This document shows, in pieces, positions 1-17,292 of a stretch of 64,000 nt of DNA; the stretch's first letter is position 1; every line of letters begins with the position of its first letter. A program made the translations under genes and the position numbers. The notes under the pieces were generated by a model that saw only the letters and a program-made list of their open reading frames with translations, was not told the origin of the DNA and did not search any database. Source of the DNA: Blastopirellula sp. J2-11 (GTDB lineage: Bacteria; Planctomycetota; Planctomycetia; Pirellulales; Pirellulaceae); assembly GCF_024584705.1 (NCBI RefSeq), contig NZ_CP097384.1:5518001-5582000 (forward strand), written 5' to 3'.

Positions 1-220
1 GGCTGTGACCTTCGCCCGGGATATACACGGTGACTTCTTTGCCGTTCGACAAGCGAACACGGCAAATCTTACGAAGAGCCGAGTTCGGCTTCTTCGGGGT
101 CATCGTGCGAACCTGAAGGCAAACGCCGCGCTTTTGCGGGCACTTCTCGAGGACCGGCGACTTCGAGAATTTGCGTTTCTTCTTACGCGGCCGCCGAATC
201 AACTGGTTAATCGTGGGCAT
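1..220 (-). CDS. rpsL: 30S ribosomal protein S12, 3' end missing
   Basis: The first 73 codons of S12, a small-subunit protein at the decoding centre, are visible; the rest lies beyond the left edge. The translation begins [18 protein letters not shown] and contains the conserved stretches [13 protein letters not shown] and [18 protein letters not shown], which are diagnostic of S12. The lysine at the classic streptomycin-resistance site is present in TPKKPNS. It follows rpoC on the same strand after a 289-base gap holding two hairpins, so it may be a separate transcription unit (str operon: rpsL-rpsG-fusA would be expected further on). The ATG start gives the usual S12 N-terminus. Confidence 0.97.
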   Translation of the reverse strand, partial: MPTINQLIRRPRKKKRKFSKSPVLEKCPQKRGVCLQVRTMTPKKPNSALRKICRVRLSNGKEVTVYIPGEGHS

Positions 221-340
221 CGAAAGTCCGTATGGCTGCTACTATTGGAGCAATTGAGTGCAGTGGAAACCAATCAAAATACCGGATCCGCGGCGGCTGT
301 CAAGCCGTAATAGTCCGCTAGGACCGGTCAAAAAAGCAAA

Positions 341-376
341 GGCATGCGATCCTAGAGGGAAATCTAGGAGCATGCC
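341..376 (-). terminator. hairpin in the rpoC-rpsL spacer
   Basis: Inverted repeat GGCATGC/GCATGCC enclosing a second pairing CCTAGA/TCTAGG around a GGGAAA loop. It lies between rpoC and rpsL. There is no clear T-run on the minus side, so it could be a processing or attenuation element rather than a classical terminator. Confidence 0.4.
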
Positions 377-447
377 GAGCTGAATATTTTTGCTGACCGG
401 CAAAATGGGAAAACGCGACGTGCGATTCTCCCCTCGATATATCTTCT

Positions 448-478
448 ACGTGATCCGCAGACGTGCTGCGGATCACGT
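448..478 (-). terminator. 13-bp perfect hairpin downstream of rpoC
   Basis: ACGTGATCCGCAG and its exact complement flank the 5-base loop ACGTG, ending 31 bases after the rpoC stop. The stem is perfect and GC-containing but lacks a following T-tract, so a role in 3'-end formation of the rpoBC message is inferred from position only. Confidence 0.5.
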
Positions 479-509
479 GTCTTATTACGTACGTCAGCTC
501 GAAGCCGAA

Positions 510-4934
<4,425 letters not shown>

Positions 4935-5033
4935 GTGCCTGTGCTCCTTGATGTGATCGCCGCAAGCGGCGCTGGATAATTCAGGGGGGGGAGGCCGCTG
5001 CGGCGATTCGCAACGGCCTTCGACCGGACGCCA

Positions 5034-8777
<3,744 letters not shown>

Positions 8778-9134
8778 AGGACGCTGCTACTCCTGGGCAA
8801 GTTCGGAGATCGAACGACTGCGCTGCTAGCAGTACGTCGCGCAGAGAAGAATCCCTGGCGACAGACGTGCGGGCGAGCAAAGGGGGAGTGAAAGACGCAC
8901 GCGTGGACAAGAATTACCCCGTGGGTGGGACATAGTCCCTTCTTGGGAAATCGCCCCCTCTCTGCCGTTCACTGCGCGCACCACTCCCTGGGAATCGTCC
9001 ATGCGCAGGAGAAAAGTAGAGAAACCGGTTAAATTCAAGACCACACCTCGCGACGTCGCCTCTTAGTATACGGGAGGCGACGTCGAAGTGAATACAGGTA
9101 ATCCGTGAAATCGATTCGAGAAGTCGGAATCCGA
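8778..9134. other. rplL-rpoB intergenic region
   Basis: A 357-base stretch with no convincing gene. It holds the 12-bp hairpin at 9051-9085 close to the rplL stop and then about 270 bases of leader in front of rpoB. In E. coli the equivalent spacer carries an attenuator and an RNase III site, and a similar role is plausible but not shown here. A 72-codon minus-strand frame (8826-9044) has no family look and is taken as non-coding. Confidence 0.5.
9051..9085 (-). terminator. 12-bp hairpin between rplL and rpoB (attenuator or processing site)
   Basis: CGACGTCGCCTC and GAGGCGACGTCG are perfect complements around an 11-base AT-rich loop. It begins about 50 bases after the rplL stop. There is no T-run, so partial termination or RNase processing separating ribosomal-protein from rpoBC expression is inferred by analogy. 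Confidence 0.5.
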
Positions 9135-9542
9135 CTACTTGATTTCGACTTCGGCCCCTGCGTCGGTCAATTCGGCCTTAACCTTTTCGGCGTCTTCTTT
9201 CGACACGCCTTCTTTGACCTTGCTAGGAACGCCTTCGGTCAATTCCTTGGCTTCCTTCAGGCCCAAGCCGGTGATGCCGCGGATGGCCTTAATCACCGAG
9301 ATCTTGTTCCCACCGAAGCTGGTCATGATGACATCGAATTCGGTCTGAACCGCGGCTTCTTCAGCCGGGCCAGCAGCCGGACCGGCCATCATGACGCCGC
9401 CGCCAGCGGCAGCTTCGATGCCGTGGGCGTCTTTCAGGTAATCGCCCAATTCGACCGCTTGCTTCAGGGTCAAAGTGGCGATCTTATCGCCGAGGGTCTT
9501 CAGTTCTTCCGAAATTTCGATCGTGGCAGTTTCTTCGGACAT
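9135..9542 (-). CDS. rplL: 50S ribosomal protein L7/L12
   Basis: 135-residue stalk protein that recruits translation GTPases. The N-terminal dimerisation part ([26 protein letters not shown]) is followed by an Ala/Gly/Pro hinge at about residues 45-65 and the C-terminal domain with [20 protein letters not shown] and [21 protein letters not shown]. The size is slightly longer than E. coli L12 (121) because of the hinge. An AAAGGA lies about 12 bases before the ATG. It follows rplJ after 121 bases, as expected for the L10-L12 pair. Confidence 0.98.
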   Translation of the reverse strand: MSEETATIEISEELKTLGDKIATLTLKQAVELGDYLKDAHGIEAAAGGGVMMAGPAAGPAEEAAVQTEFDVIMTSFGGNKISVIKAIRGITGLGLKEAKELTEGVPSKVKEGVSKEDAEKVKAELTDAGAEVEIK

Positions 9543-9663
9543 CTTTGTGTCGATCCTTTCTCATCTAGCGCCCAGCCGAGGCCGAGCATAAAAATCTATC
9601 TGTTTATTTCGTAACGGGTTTGGCGTAACAGCCGTGTGCGGACAGTTGGTCGCGAACGACGAA

Positions 9664-10188
9664 TTACTCGTCGTCCCCTTCGCCCAACTTCTTGATTTGA
9701 CTGGCGAGCTTCGCTCCCGGGCCCTTAATCTGGGCGCCGAGCGTGCGACCCGGACCAAGAATCTGGCCGACCAACAGGCTGAGTTGCTCAGCGCGGTTGG
9801 GCCATTTGCTGACTTCTACCAACTTTTCAGCCGACAAAGCCTCGCCGTCCATCACGCCGCCCTTGGCGGTGAACTTCGGCATCTTCTTGTCTTCGTGCAG
9901 CTTGACGATCTCTTTCGCCAAGTCGACGATATCCTCGCCGCCCCAGACGATCGCAGCGCTCCCTTCAATGTCGGAGAAGGCCGGCCCAAGCGACGTACCT
10001 TCACAGGCGCGACGGGCCAGCGTCTTCTTCACCACCAACAGGTTAATGTTCCGACTGCGGAAGCTACGGCGAACGGCGACGGTCGAGTTCGCATCGAGAC
10101 CGGCGACATCGACCACCAAGAGATCGCTCACGCCGTCGAGGCGTTGCGAAATCTCTTTCGTCATCAACTCTTTTACGAATTTGCTCAT
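9664..10188 (-). CDS. rplJ: 50S ribosomal protein L10
   Basis: 174 residues; the base of the L12 stalk. It starts MSKFVKELMTKEISQRLDGV and shows the L10 signature around residues 30-60 (NINLLVVKKTLARRACEGT). The C-terminal part with LGAQIKGPGAKLASQIKKL is the L12-binding helix region. It lies between rplA and rplL on the minus strand, the standard order. In many bacteria L10-L12 binds its own leader for autoregulation; the 55-base gap to rplA is too short to judge this. Confidence 0.97.
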   Translation of the reverse strand: MSKFVKELMTKEISQRLDGVSDLLVVDVAGLDANSTVAVRRSFRSRNINLLVVKKTLARRACEGTSLGPAFSDIEGSAAIVWGGEDIVDLAKEIVKLHEDKKMPKFTAKGGVMDGEALSAEKLVEVSKWPNRAEQLSLLVGQILGPGRTLGAQIKGPGAKLASQIKKLGEGDDE

Positions 10189-10243
10189 AACTGTTCTGCT
10201 TTAAGATATATCCGCAACGGACGGACGCTTGAATTGATTGGGC

Positions 10244-10921
10244 CTACAGGGAGACGCGGACGCCGGGGCTCATGGTCCCGGCGATCGCAATGCTCTTCAC
10301 ATAGATGCCCTTTGCGGCGGCGGGCTTCATGCTGAGGATTTGATTCGTAAAGGCGCGAATGTTTTCGATCAACTTCTCTTGATCGAAGCTCATCTTGCCA
10401 ACGACCGCGTGCACAATGCCGGTGGAGTCGTTGCGGAATTCGACCTTACCCGCTTTGTATTCTTTGACGACGCGAGCCACATCCGGGGTAACCGTACCCG
10501 CACGAGGCGAAGGCATCAGACCACGCGGACCGAGCACTCGACCCAACGGACCAACCAGGCCCATCATGTCAGGCGTTGCGATGCAAGCGTCGAAATCAAG
10601 CCAGCCATCTTTGATCTTTTTGGCCAAGTCTTCCGCGCCAACCGCATCGGCGCCTGCTTCTTCAGCCAAGCGAACATTGTCCCCCTTGGCGAAGACGACG
10701 ACTCGCAACTCTTTACCGATACCATGCGGCAACACGATCGCGCCGCGGACCAGTTGGTCAGCCTGCTTCGGGTCAATGCCCAAACGCATGGCGCAGTCGA
10801 CGGTCTGATCGAACTTGGTCGTGTTGTAACCCTTCAGGATCTCTACCGCTTTTTCGAGCGGCATGGAATCTTCCGTGGCCTTGGCGGCTAGGGCGCGATA
10901 TCGCTTAGAATGCTTTACCAT
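10244..10921 (-). CDS. rplA: 50S ribosomal protein L1
   Basis: 225-residue L1, part of the mobile L1 stalk near the E site. I chose the internal ATG giving [20 protein letters not shown], because the 21 residues in front are not L1-like and overlap the spacer. The signature [16 protein letters not shown] and the C-terminal [18 protein letters not shown] match the family. It sits between rplK and rplJ; L1 is the usual autogenous repressor of the L11-L1 operon. Confidence 0.97.
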   Translation of the reverse strand: MVKHSKRYRALAAKATEDSMPLEKAVEILKGYNTTKFDQTVDCAMRLGIDPKQADQLVRGAIVLPHGIGKELRVVVFAKGDNVRLAEEAGADAVGAEDLAKKIKDGWLDFDACIATPDMMGLVGPLGRVLGPRGLMPSPRAGTVTPDVARVVKEYKAGKVEFRNDSTGIVHAVVGKMSFDQEKLIENIRAFTNQILSMKPAAAKGIYVKSIAIAGTMSPGVRVSL

Positions 10922-10992
10922 CGTCGGACTCTTTGTTCTTCTGTGCGTGGTCTTGTATCGGAGTGCTGCGTGGGACGTAATCACCCAAACGC

Positions 10993-11418
10993 TTATTCGG
11001 TAACTTCAATGCCCATGCTGCGAGCCGTTCCGGTGATCATCCGGCGAGCATGCTCCAGGTCGCTGGCGTTCAGGTCATCCATCTTCTGCTTACAGATTTC
11101 GTCAACCTGATCCATCGACACCTTGCCAACCTTGTCGACGTGGGGGCGACCGGCGCCGCTGGCGATACCGGCGGCCTGCTTCAGCAACGCAGCGGCAGGG
11201 GGGCTCTTGCAAATAAACTCAAAAGTACGGTCGTTGTAAACGCTCACGACGACCGGAATCGGCATGCCGTTGAATTCCTTGGTCTTGTCGTTGAACTGCG
11301 TAACGAACTGACCCAGGTTCACGCCGAACTTACCGAGCGACGTACCTACGGGAGGAGCCGGAGTGGCCTTGCCGCCGGGCACTTGAAATTTCGCTTTACC
11401 AACCAGTTCCTTCGCCAT
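10993..11418 (-). CDS. rplK: 50S ribosomal protein L11
   Basis: 141 residues, exactly the usual length. The N-terminal domain has the proline-rich [20 protein letters not shown] segment that closes over the factor-binding centre, and the C-terminal rRNA-binding domain ends [10 protein letters not shown]. It follows nusG and precedes rplA by 71 bases; nusG-rplK-rplA is a standard arrangement. Confidence 0.98.
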   Translation of the reverse strand: MAKELVGKAKFQVPGGKATPAPPVGTSLGKFGVNLGQFVTQFNDKTKEFNGMPIPVVVSVYNDRTFEFICKSPPAAALLKQAAGIASGAGRPHVDKVGKVSMDQVDEICKQKMDDLNASDLEHARRMITGTARSMGIEVTE

Positions 11419-11564
11419 GTCTCTTTTCCTCGGCGGCGAACGTGCAGTTCACCGTGGATTGCTGAATTACTTGGGTATTCGGTGGGCCGATAACGACAGT
11501 CAATCGATCGCACTTAGGCGACGCAACCGGCTGCAGAAATCGACAGGCCGACGACTCGCAATGG

Positions 11565-12428
11565 TTACACCGGCTCCATTTGCCAGTGTTCCATCTCGAC
11601 CGGAGTCGTCCGACCGAAGATGTTGATCATGACCGTCACGCGGCCATTGGTTTCGTCGATTCCTTCGACATCCCCTTCGAAGTTCTCGAAGGTTCCTTCG
11701 GTAATGCGAACATGGTCTCCCAACTTGAAACGGATGTTGGTCTTGACCGGTTCTTCGCCTGTTTCTTCGTCTTCAACCTTCTTCGTGATTCTCTCTACTT
11801 CGTGCGCCAGCATCGGAGTCGGCCGCCCTGCGGCGCCAGTAAAGTCGCCGATCCCGCCCGTCTCACGCACCAAAAACCAGGTATCATCGTTGATCGCCAT
11901 ATGAACGACGATGTAACCGGGGTACAGCTTACGCTTGGTGATCTTCTTCTTGCCGTTTTTGAACTCGACGATATCCTCGGTCGGAACCATGACTTCGTCA
12001 AAGTACGCTTCGAGGCCCGCCATTTTGACGCGCCGCCAAAGGTTCGCGCAAATCGACTTTTCTCGATTGCTCTGCACCTTCAGGATGTACCAATCCATCT
12101 CGCCGACTTCGACAGGAGCTTCTTCCTCCTCTTCGATCAGCTCAATTGGCCCGCGATTACGCCCCTTTTTGGGACGAGCCGGCTTCGGCGACTCCTCGGC
12201 AACAGTCTCTTCCGTCGACTCAGCACCAACAACCGCTTCAGCCATTTCGGGGCCCGACTCGGCCTCTCCGGCGCCTGGAGCCGCGGCTTGCTCTGCTTCG
12301 GCCGGCGACTCCGCTGGCTGCGATTCAGACTGCGGCGCGTCGGACGACTCTGCCGCTTCCGGCGCAGCGCCTTCGGCGGTCACGTCCTCAGCAGACAATT
12401 CGTTCTCGTTTTTCGACTCGTTATCCAC
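11565..12428 (-). CDS. nusG: transcription antitermination/termination factor NusG with long acidic N-terminal extension
   Basis: 287 residues against about 180 for a usual NusG. Residues ~1-105 are rich in Ala, Glu, Ser and Pro and look disordered, with a short basic stretch KPARPKKGRNRGP near residues 82-94. The true NGN domain starts at MDWYILKVQSNREKS (~109) and contains the PGYIVVHM strand; the KOW domain (~230-287) has FKLGDHVRITEGTFENFEG. NusG binds the beta' clamp helices and links RNA polymerase to ribosome or Rho. It lies 27 bases after secE. The acidic head is seen directly; its function is unknown, and similar heads are known to me in planctomycetes. Confidence 0.96.
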   Translation of the reverse strand: MDNESKNENELSAEDVTAEGAAPEAAESSDAPQSESQPAESPAEAEQAAAPGAGEAESGPEMAEAVVGAESTEETVAEESPKPARPKKGRNRGPIELIEEEEEAPVEVGEMDWYILKVQSNREKSICANLWRRVKMAGLEAYFDEVMVPTEDIVEFKNGKKKITKRKLYPGYIVVHMAINDDTWFLVRETGGIGDFTGAAGRPTPMLAHEVERITKKVEDEETGEEPVKTNIRFKLGDHVRITEGTFENFEGDVEGIDETNGRVTVMINIFGRTTPVEMEHWQMEPV

Positions 12429-12455
12429 AACCTAATCCCTTGGCCAATCGCCACA

Positions 12456-12911
12456 CTAATTGAATGCGTATCGCAGGATTTCAATCCATCTTTTCAGCAC
12501 AAATTGCCAAAACACGTCGTACGCAAACAGCACGGCCGCCAAAGCGAACACAAACAGGATCACGACGGCGCTGGCCCGAATTAACTCAGCCCGCGAGGGC
12601 CAAGACACTTTGTTCATTTCCGCTTCGACCGCGATCAAAAAGTCGGCGAATACCGGCCAATTAATCATGCGATAAGCGATCCAAAACCCGGCGATCAGTA
12701 ACGCAGCCGGAACGCCGACTTGAATCCAGCGATCCTGACCTTGATTACGGAATACGTCGAATAACTGCCATGCTGCAACGCCGACCAACGCCCAAAGTGC
12801 GAGCATTGTCGCCTGCCGAGCGGTCCGACCTTGCGAACGCTTGTAGCGTCCGGTCTGAGCCAACTCTTGGACGAAGTTTCCGGCTGTAGCGGCGGCTCTC
12901 TCTTTTGCCAT
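12456..12911 (-). CDS. secE: preprotein translocase subunit SecE
   Basis: 151 residues, longer than the ~65-residue SecE of Gram-positives and similar in size to the three-helix enterobacterial form. Hydrophobic segments are seen near residues 34-52, 63-82 and 118-142. The conserved amphipathic helix and SecE signature AEMNKVSWPSRAELIRAS lies just before the last membrane helix. It acts in the inner membrane with SecY and SecG. The tRNA-Trp-secE-nusG order is classical. Confidence 0.96.
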   Translation of the reverse strand: MAKERAAATAGNFVQELAQTGRYKRSQGRTARQATMLALWALVGVAAWQLFDVFRNQGQDRWIQVGVPAALLIAGFWIAYRMINWPVFADFLIAVEAEMNKVSWPSRAELIRASAVVILFVFALAAVLFAYDVFWQFVLKRWIEILRYAFN

Positions 12912-13021
12912 CGCTGCGTGACTTTCTTCCTAAAACGTCGCTGGCCGGGCCATAGACGATGACTTAATTTACGGAACGACGAATCGATCAAAGGCGAAGG
13001 CCCCAGATCAACCGACGAAAG

Positions 13022-13094
13022 CAGGGGCGGAGGGAATCGAACTCTCAACCTCTGGTTTTGGAGACCAGCGCTCTGCCAATTGAGCTACGCCCCT
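13022..13094 (-). tRNA. tRNA-Trp (anticodon CCA)
   Basis: Reverse complement folds into a 73-base cloverleaf: acceptor AGGGGCG/CGCCCCT, D-arm GCTC/GAGC, anticodon arm CTGGT-CTCCAAA-ACCAG with anticodon CCA, T-loop TTCGATT, discriminator G. No CCA end is encoded. It lies between tuf and secE. Confidence 0.97.
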
Positions 13095-13099
13095 AAATT

Positions 13100-13136
13100 G
13101 CGGACGCCCGACCCATGTTTTCGGGCCGGGCGCCGC
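13100..13136 (-). terminator. GC-rich hairpin between tuf and tRNA-Trp
   Basis: GCGG-CGCCC-CCC pairs with GGG-GGGCG-CCGC around an 8-base loop, with a bulged A and a small internal loop. It lies 21 bases after the tuf stop and directly before tRNA-Trp. There is no T-run on the minus strand, so it may be an mRNA 3' end or a processing signal. Confidence 0.45.
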
Positions 13137-13157
13137 AAAAATTTTCACTCAACGCCT

Positions 13158-14354
13158 TTAGGCGAGGATCTTCGTAACGACGCCCGAACCAACGGTGCGG
13201 CCACCTTCGCGAATCGCGAAACGAACGCCGTCGTCCATCGCGATCGGCTTGTGCAGTTCGACTTCAATGCGAACATTGTCGCCCGGCATGCACATTTCGG
13301 CGCCGATTAGGTTGGCGGTTCCGGTCACATCCGTCGTGCGGAAGTAAAACTGCGGACGATAGCCGGAGAAGAACGGCGTGTGACGCCCCCCTTCTTCCTT
13401 CGACAAGCAGTAGATTTCCGCTTCAAACTTGGTGTGCGGGGTGATCGTACCCGGCTTGGCCAGCACCTGGCCACGCGAAATGTCTTCACGCTTGACGCCG
13501 CGAAGCAAGCAGCCGACGTTGTCGCCCGCATAACCTTCTTGCAGAATCTTGTTGAACATTTCGATGCCGGTGACCGTGGTCTTGGTCGGGGCGTCATTCA
13601 AACCGATGATCAGCACTTCTTCGCCGACCTTCACCACGCCGCGTTCGATACGACCAGTCGCGACCGTTCCACGACCTTCGATCGAGAACACGTCTTCGAT
13701 CGCCATCAGGAACGGCTTATCCGCTTCACGAGCCGGTTCCGGAATGTAGCTATCCAGGGCTTCCATCAGCTCCGTAATGCACTTACTGGCTTCCGGATCG
13801 GACGGATTGTTGTAGGCCGGCAGCGAGGCGCCGCGGATGACCGGGCAATCGTCGCCAGGAAATTCGTACTTGCTGAGCAATTCACGAACTTCCAGCTCAA
13901 CCAAGTCCAGCAACTCTTCGTCGTCAACCAGATCGCACTTGTTCAGGAAGACGCAAACGTACGGCACGCCAACCTGACGAGCCAACAGAACGTGCTCCTT
14001 CGTCTGCGGCATCGGACCGTCAGCAGCCGACACGACCAGAATTGCTCCGTCCATCTGGGCGGCGCCGGTGATCATGTTCTTCACGAAGTCCGCGTGACCC
14101 GGGCAGTCAATATGGGCGTAGTGACGATTCGGGGTCTCGTACTCGACGTGTGCGACCGCGATGGTCACCGTCTTGGTCGCGTCACGAACCGTACCGCCCT
14201 TGGCGATTTCGGAGTACGCCTTGTTCTTCGCCAAACCCTTGGCTGCCTGAACGGCGAGAATCGCGCCGGTCGTGGTGGTTTTGCCATGGTCAATGTGGCC
14301 GATGGTGCCGACATTGACGTGCGGCTTAGTTCTTTCAAATACGTCCTTGGCCAT
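13158..14354 (-). CDS. tuf: translation elongation factor Tu
   Basis: 398-residue GTPase delivering aminoacyl-tRNA to the ribosome. The start at the internal ATG gives [27 protein letters not shown]; the 21 upstream codons overlap the tRNA spacer and are not part of EF-Tu. G motifs are visible: [20 protein letters not shown] and NKCD; domain 3 ends [13 protein letters not shown]. It follows four tRNA genes and precedes tRNA-Trp, as tufB does in E. coli. Confidence 0.99.
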   Translation of the reverse strand: MAKDVFERTKPHVNVGTIGHIDHGKTTTTGAILAVQAAKGLAKNKAYSEIAKGGTVRDATKTVTIAVAHVEYETPNRHYAHIDCPGHADFVKNMITGAAQMDGAILVVSAADGPMPQTKEHVLLARQVGVPYVCVFLNKCDLVDDEELLDLVELEVRELLSKYEFPGDDCPVIRGASLPAYNNPSDPEASKCITELMEALDSYIPEPAREADKPFLMAIEDVFSIEGRGTVATGRIERGVVKVGEEVLIIGLNDAPTKTTVTGIEMFNKILQEGYAGDNVGCLLRGVKREDISRGQVLAKPGTITPHTKFEAEIYCLSKEEGGRHTPFFSGYRPQFYFRTTDVTGTANLIGAEMCMPGDNVRIEVELHKPIAMDDGVRFAIREGGRTVGSGVVTKILA

Positions 14355-14426
14355 GTTCTTTGTCTTTCGTAATCCCCACTGAATCAGTGCAAACTTGGAG
14401 CAAGCGGAAATAAACAACTAGCGAAG

Positions 14427-14498
<72 letters not shown>

Positions 14499-14582
14499 GA
14501 CATACGCGGAGCGCGCATGATCGCCACAGGTTTTCCAGAGAGAACTACGCGTCCTCTCCGAACTGCGGCTAAGCGCCGCCCA

Positions 14583-14653
14583 AGCGGGTGAAGGGAATCG
14601 AACCCTCGTCTTCAGCTTGGAAGGCTGTTGCTCTACCATTGAGCTACACCCGC
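14583..14653 (-). tRNA. tRNA-Gly (anticodon TCC)
   Basis: Acceptor GCGGGTG/CACCCGC, anticodon arm CAGCC-TTCCAAG-CTG region with anticodon TCC, T-loop TTCGATT, discriminator T. Part of the Thr-Tyr-Gly-Thr-tuf string. Confidence 0.96.
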
Positions 14654-14749
14654 ACTCATCTCTTGACGATCGAGATCGTCGCTATTCTCACCTTTTACAA
14701 CCACATTCCGCCAGCGGGCATAAGCCGTTTGACGTCATTTTTTTGTAAG

Positions 14750-14831
14750 TGGGGGGTACAGGATTCGAACCTGTGAAGGCATTGCCAACAGATTTACAGT
14801 CTGTCCCCTTTGACCGCTCGGGAAACCCCCC
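14750..14831 (-). tRNA. tRNA-Tyr (anticodon GTA)
   Basis: 82 bases with a long variable arm (class II). Acceptor GGGGGGT/ACCCCCC with discriminator A; anticodon arm CAGACTGTAAATCTG with anticodon GTA; T-arm ACAGGTTCGAATCCTGT. Confidence 0.97.
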
Positions 14832-14937
14832 GCACTTAACACTACGCCCCACGCCCTTATCGCCGCATTTGACTGCTGCGATCGCCCGCCCGAAGGCTGG
14901 CGCGGATTCGCTTGAGTACGAAAAGCCGCATCGCGGA

Positions 14938-15010
14938 AGCTAGCGGAGGGAGTCGAACCCACAACCTGCTGATTACAAATCAGCTGCTCTGCCAATTGAG
15001 CTACGCCAGC
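14938..15010 (-). tRNA. tRNA-Thr (anticodon TGT)
   Basis: Acceptor GCTGGCG/CGCTAGC (one G-T pair), D-arm GCTC/GAGC, anticodon arm CTGAT-TTGTAAT-CAG with anticodon TGT, T-loop TTCGACT, discriminator T. It is the first gene of the tRNA-tuf string. Confidence 0.96.
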
Positions 15011-15669
15011 CCGTTAGTCGGGCTATAATCGAAAACAGACTAATATACCGACTTGGGCAAACCCCGCAAGTCGCCTTCGCCTGCTGCCCGCCAAAAAACA
15101 CCAGGAAGTTTCCACCGCCGAGCTAGATCTTTCCTGGCTTACCAATTAGGTAAAATCAAAGACGGTTTTCGCCCCTCTTTCTACCAGACGGCCCCTCGCC
15201 ACGAGAGGTTCATCTCGCCTGCCCGATTCGCCAATGTGAGGCAAGACGATGGGGATCAATTTCGAACGACGAGGCGGGTATCGGCCTCGAAATCGCTTGG
15301 ACCATGCACGAGCGGAGTACGCACCCCATCCCCCCCCATTGCAGCAGCGTCGCTTAAGCTTCTCAGCAGCAGTGCTCAATGCCTAGGCATATTCACACGA
15401 AATCAACGCCGCCCACTAATATTCCTGGCTGGGATTTTATAAAAAATGAAAAATCTCCTTCCTATCAAGATGCCTTCGGCGTTATAGTCACTGATTACGG
15501 CCTCATTTTTCTTGGTGACCGCCGAAAAGTGACCATTTTGGGACCATCGCTTCGGCGCCTGTTTTGTTTACATTGCCAATCGGTCTTTTCATTTTTTCCA
15601 CATGCCGCGATCTCTGTGCGGACAGCGCAAAGCTACCGGCGAAATTCCCTTTTTCTTTGGTAAATCCCG
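15011..15669. other. 659-base intergenic region between the tRNA operon and the DUF1559 gene
   Basis: The two flanking units diverge. I see no convincing gene: open frames here have odd composition and no family look. The left end should hold the tRNA-tuf promoter. Bases ~15520-15545 contain TGACC repeated at short distance (GGTGACCGCC, AGTGACCATT) followed by GGGACCATC, a possible operator, but this is only a visual repeat. The right part is AT-rich. Confidence 0.4.
15042..15069 (-). promoter_or_regulatory. possible sigma-70 promoter for the tRNA-tuf operon
   Basis: On the minus strand TTGCGG and TATATT are separated by 16 bases and end about 31 bases before tRNA-Thr(TGT). The -35 box matches only in part. 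The location at the head of the operon is the main support. Confidence 0.35.
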
Positions 15670-16689
15670 ATGAACCTGCGACCCTCAACTCAAAACTCCG
15701 GTTTCACTCTCGTCGAATTGCTAGTTGTGATCGCCATTATAGGGGCCTTAATCGCCCTTTTGCTGCCAGCTGTGCAGCAAGCTCGGGAAGCGGCCCGCCG
15801 CATGCAGTGCAGCAACAATATGAAGCAGTTGGGGCTGGCGCTTCACAACTTTGAAAGCACCTACAAAGAGCTGCCGATGGGCAACGACACCAACCATAAC
15901 TGGAAGGTCCGCATTCTACCGTTCGTAGAACAATCCGTGCTCTATGACCAACTCGATACCAGTGGAACCAACCCCAGCGCCTTCGATGGCCGCTCCTTCG
16001 TCAACAATCAGGTTCTATACACCGCGAGCGTCCCCGGCCTCGTCTGCCCTTCCAGCCCGCTTCCGGAACGCAATCCGGCGATGACCTCCTCCGGGAGAGC
16101 CCCAAACTGGTCGCAAGTCCATGACTACGTCGGCATCTCTGGCGCCTACCCTGATCCGCTGGGACGCTCAAGCGTCTGCACTCCGGAAAACGCCGTGCAG
16201 TCGGGCACGTACTGCAACAACGGCACATTTATTAATTTCAAAGGCCGTAGACTCGCCAATCTGATCGATGGCACTTCCAACACCTTTGTCGTGGCCGAAC
16301 AGTCTGGGCAGGTCGACGGTATCGAGAATAGCGCCAATGCCCTCGGCGGCTGGGCCGGGCTGCGAACCAACACTGTTACCAGCAGCGACGGCAGGAACAT
16401 GTGGGACAAAGATACGCAAATCAGCAACATCACCTACAGCAGCGGCTATACCCAAGGAACCACCACATTCCGGTACCCCATCAACAGCGCCTGGCTTTCT
16501 GGAGCACCCTCTGGAGCCAACAGGTGGACCGATGTAAATACAATCATCAACTCGTACCATCCTGGAGGAATCGAAGTTCTTGCTGGAGATGGCTCGGTGC
16601 AGTTTGTCTCAGAAGCAGCCGATATGGAGACGCTTCGCCGAGCGTTCACGGCGGATGACGGACTCGTCATTGAAGCGAATTTCAACTAA
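15670..16689 (+). CDS. DUF1559 domain protein with prepilin-type N-terminus
   Basis: 339 residues. The type IV pilin-like cleavage/methylation motif GFTLVELLVVIAIIG lies at residues 11-25 and is followed by a hydrophobic helix and the DUF1559 entry sequence LLPAVQQAREAARRMQCSNN. The C-terminus has the family's H-x9-DG signature (YHPGGIEVLAGDG). These proteins are massively expanded in planctomycetes and are thought to be exported, pseudopilin-like envelope proteins of unknown role. A small lipoprotein gene follows after 55 bases, a common pairing in this phylum. The ATG start fits the short basic n-region of prepilins. Confidence 0.93.
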   Translation: MNLRPSTQNSGFTLVELLVVIAIIGALIALLLPAVQQAREAARRMQCSNNMKQLGLALHNFESTYKELPMGNDTNHNWKVRILPFVEQSVLYDQLDTSGTNPSAFDGRSFVNNQVLYTASVPGLVCPSSPLPERNPAMTSSGRAPNWSQVHDYVGISGAYPDPLGRSSVCTPENAVQSGTYCNNGTFINFKGRRLANLIDGTSNTFVVAEQSGQVDGIENSANALGGWAGLRTNTVTSSDGRNMWDKDTQISNITYSSGYTQGTTTFRYPINSAWLSGAPSGANRWTDVNTIINSYHPGGIEVLAGDGSVQFVSEAADMETLRRAFTADDGLVIEANFN

Positions 16690-16744
16690 TCGCGTTCGCA
16701 TTAGGCAAGCTGAATCGCTTCGTTGTCATTCCCGGAGAATTTCC

Positions 16745-17188
16745 ATGTCGCACCGACTACAAAATCCACTATTGAATTTGCTGACCATCTGTCTGAGCTG
16801 TTGCGTGCTCGTGGGCTGCAGCCACCAACCGCGTTCTCATATCGAGCGCACCGACATCTCGGCGACTGTAACAAACGGGGGGAGTCCGCTTGCCGGCGCC
16901 CTGATCGACTTCTCCAATCCCGATAGCGGCGAAGCGTACGGCGGAACGCTCGACGCAGAAGGTCGCGTCCGTCTCCTAGGAGTCGCTGTCGGAAACTACA
17001 AGATTACCGTGCAGCCGCCCCCAGGCGATCCGCTCTCAGATACGCCAAGCCGAGTTCCCCAGGAGGACATGCAGATCTCGCGGCAATTTCGCGCTTCGCA
17101 CCTGACGCCGCTACAAGCCTCCGTCAGCGATGAAAAATCGGACTTCGCTTTCGAGCTAAAAGATTTCGACCTATCGAAGAAACGGTAG
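16745..17188 (+). CDS. small lipoprotein with carboxypeptidase-regulatory-like beta domain
   Basis: 147 residues. The start was set at the ATG giving MSHRLQNPLLNLLTIC, with GGAGA 8 bases upstream; the longer frame runs back into the DUF1559 gene. A lipobox LVGC at residues ~25-28 predicts lipid anchoring. The mature part reads ISATVTNGGSPLAGALIDF...GGTLDAEGRVRLLGVAVGNYKITV, the typical shape of a transthyretin-like/CarboxypepD_reg beta sandwich. No catalytic residues. The partner DUF1559 gene lies directly upstream, so the two probably share a message and an envelope location. Confidence 0.82.
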   Translation: MSHRLQNPLLNLLTICLSCCVLVGCSHQPRSHIERTDISATVTNGGSPLAGALIDFSNPDSGEAYGGTLDAEGRVRLLGVAVGNYKITVQPPPGDPLSDTPSRVPQEDMQISRQFRASHLTPLQASVSDEKSDFAFELKDFDLSKKR

Positions 17189-17220
17189 AGAGGCAAGCAC
17201 GAAAGGCTTGGCCCAGAAGC

Positions 17221-17257
17221 AAAAAAAGAACCAGAAGCTCGAAAGCCTCTGGTTCTT
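17221..17257 (-). terminator. rho-independent terminator of the sigma factor gene
   Basis: AAGAACCAGA/TCTGGTTCTT (10 bp) around a 12-base loop. On the minus strand the stem runs straight into TTCTTTTTTT, a good T-tract, 36 bases after the stop of the sigma factor gene. It could also serve the convergent lipoprotein gene, but the plus side lacks a T-run. Confidence 0.8.
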
Positions 17258-17292
17258 GCCTGATGGAAATGTCATTCGCAACGGAGCGAATG

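Noticed and set aside
13158-14417. Longer start for tuf
   Set aside because: The 21 added residues run toward the tRNA-Thr gene and are absent from EF-Tu.
15024-15029. TATAAT on the plus strand near the tRNA cluster
   Set aside because: Any -35 box would lie inside tRNA-Thr, and no downstream plus gene starts nearby.
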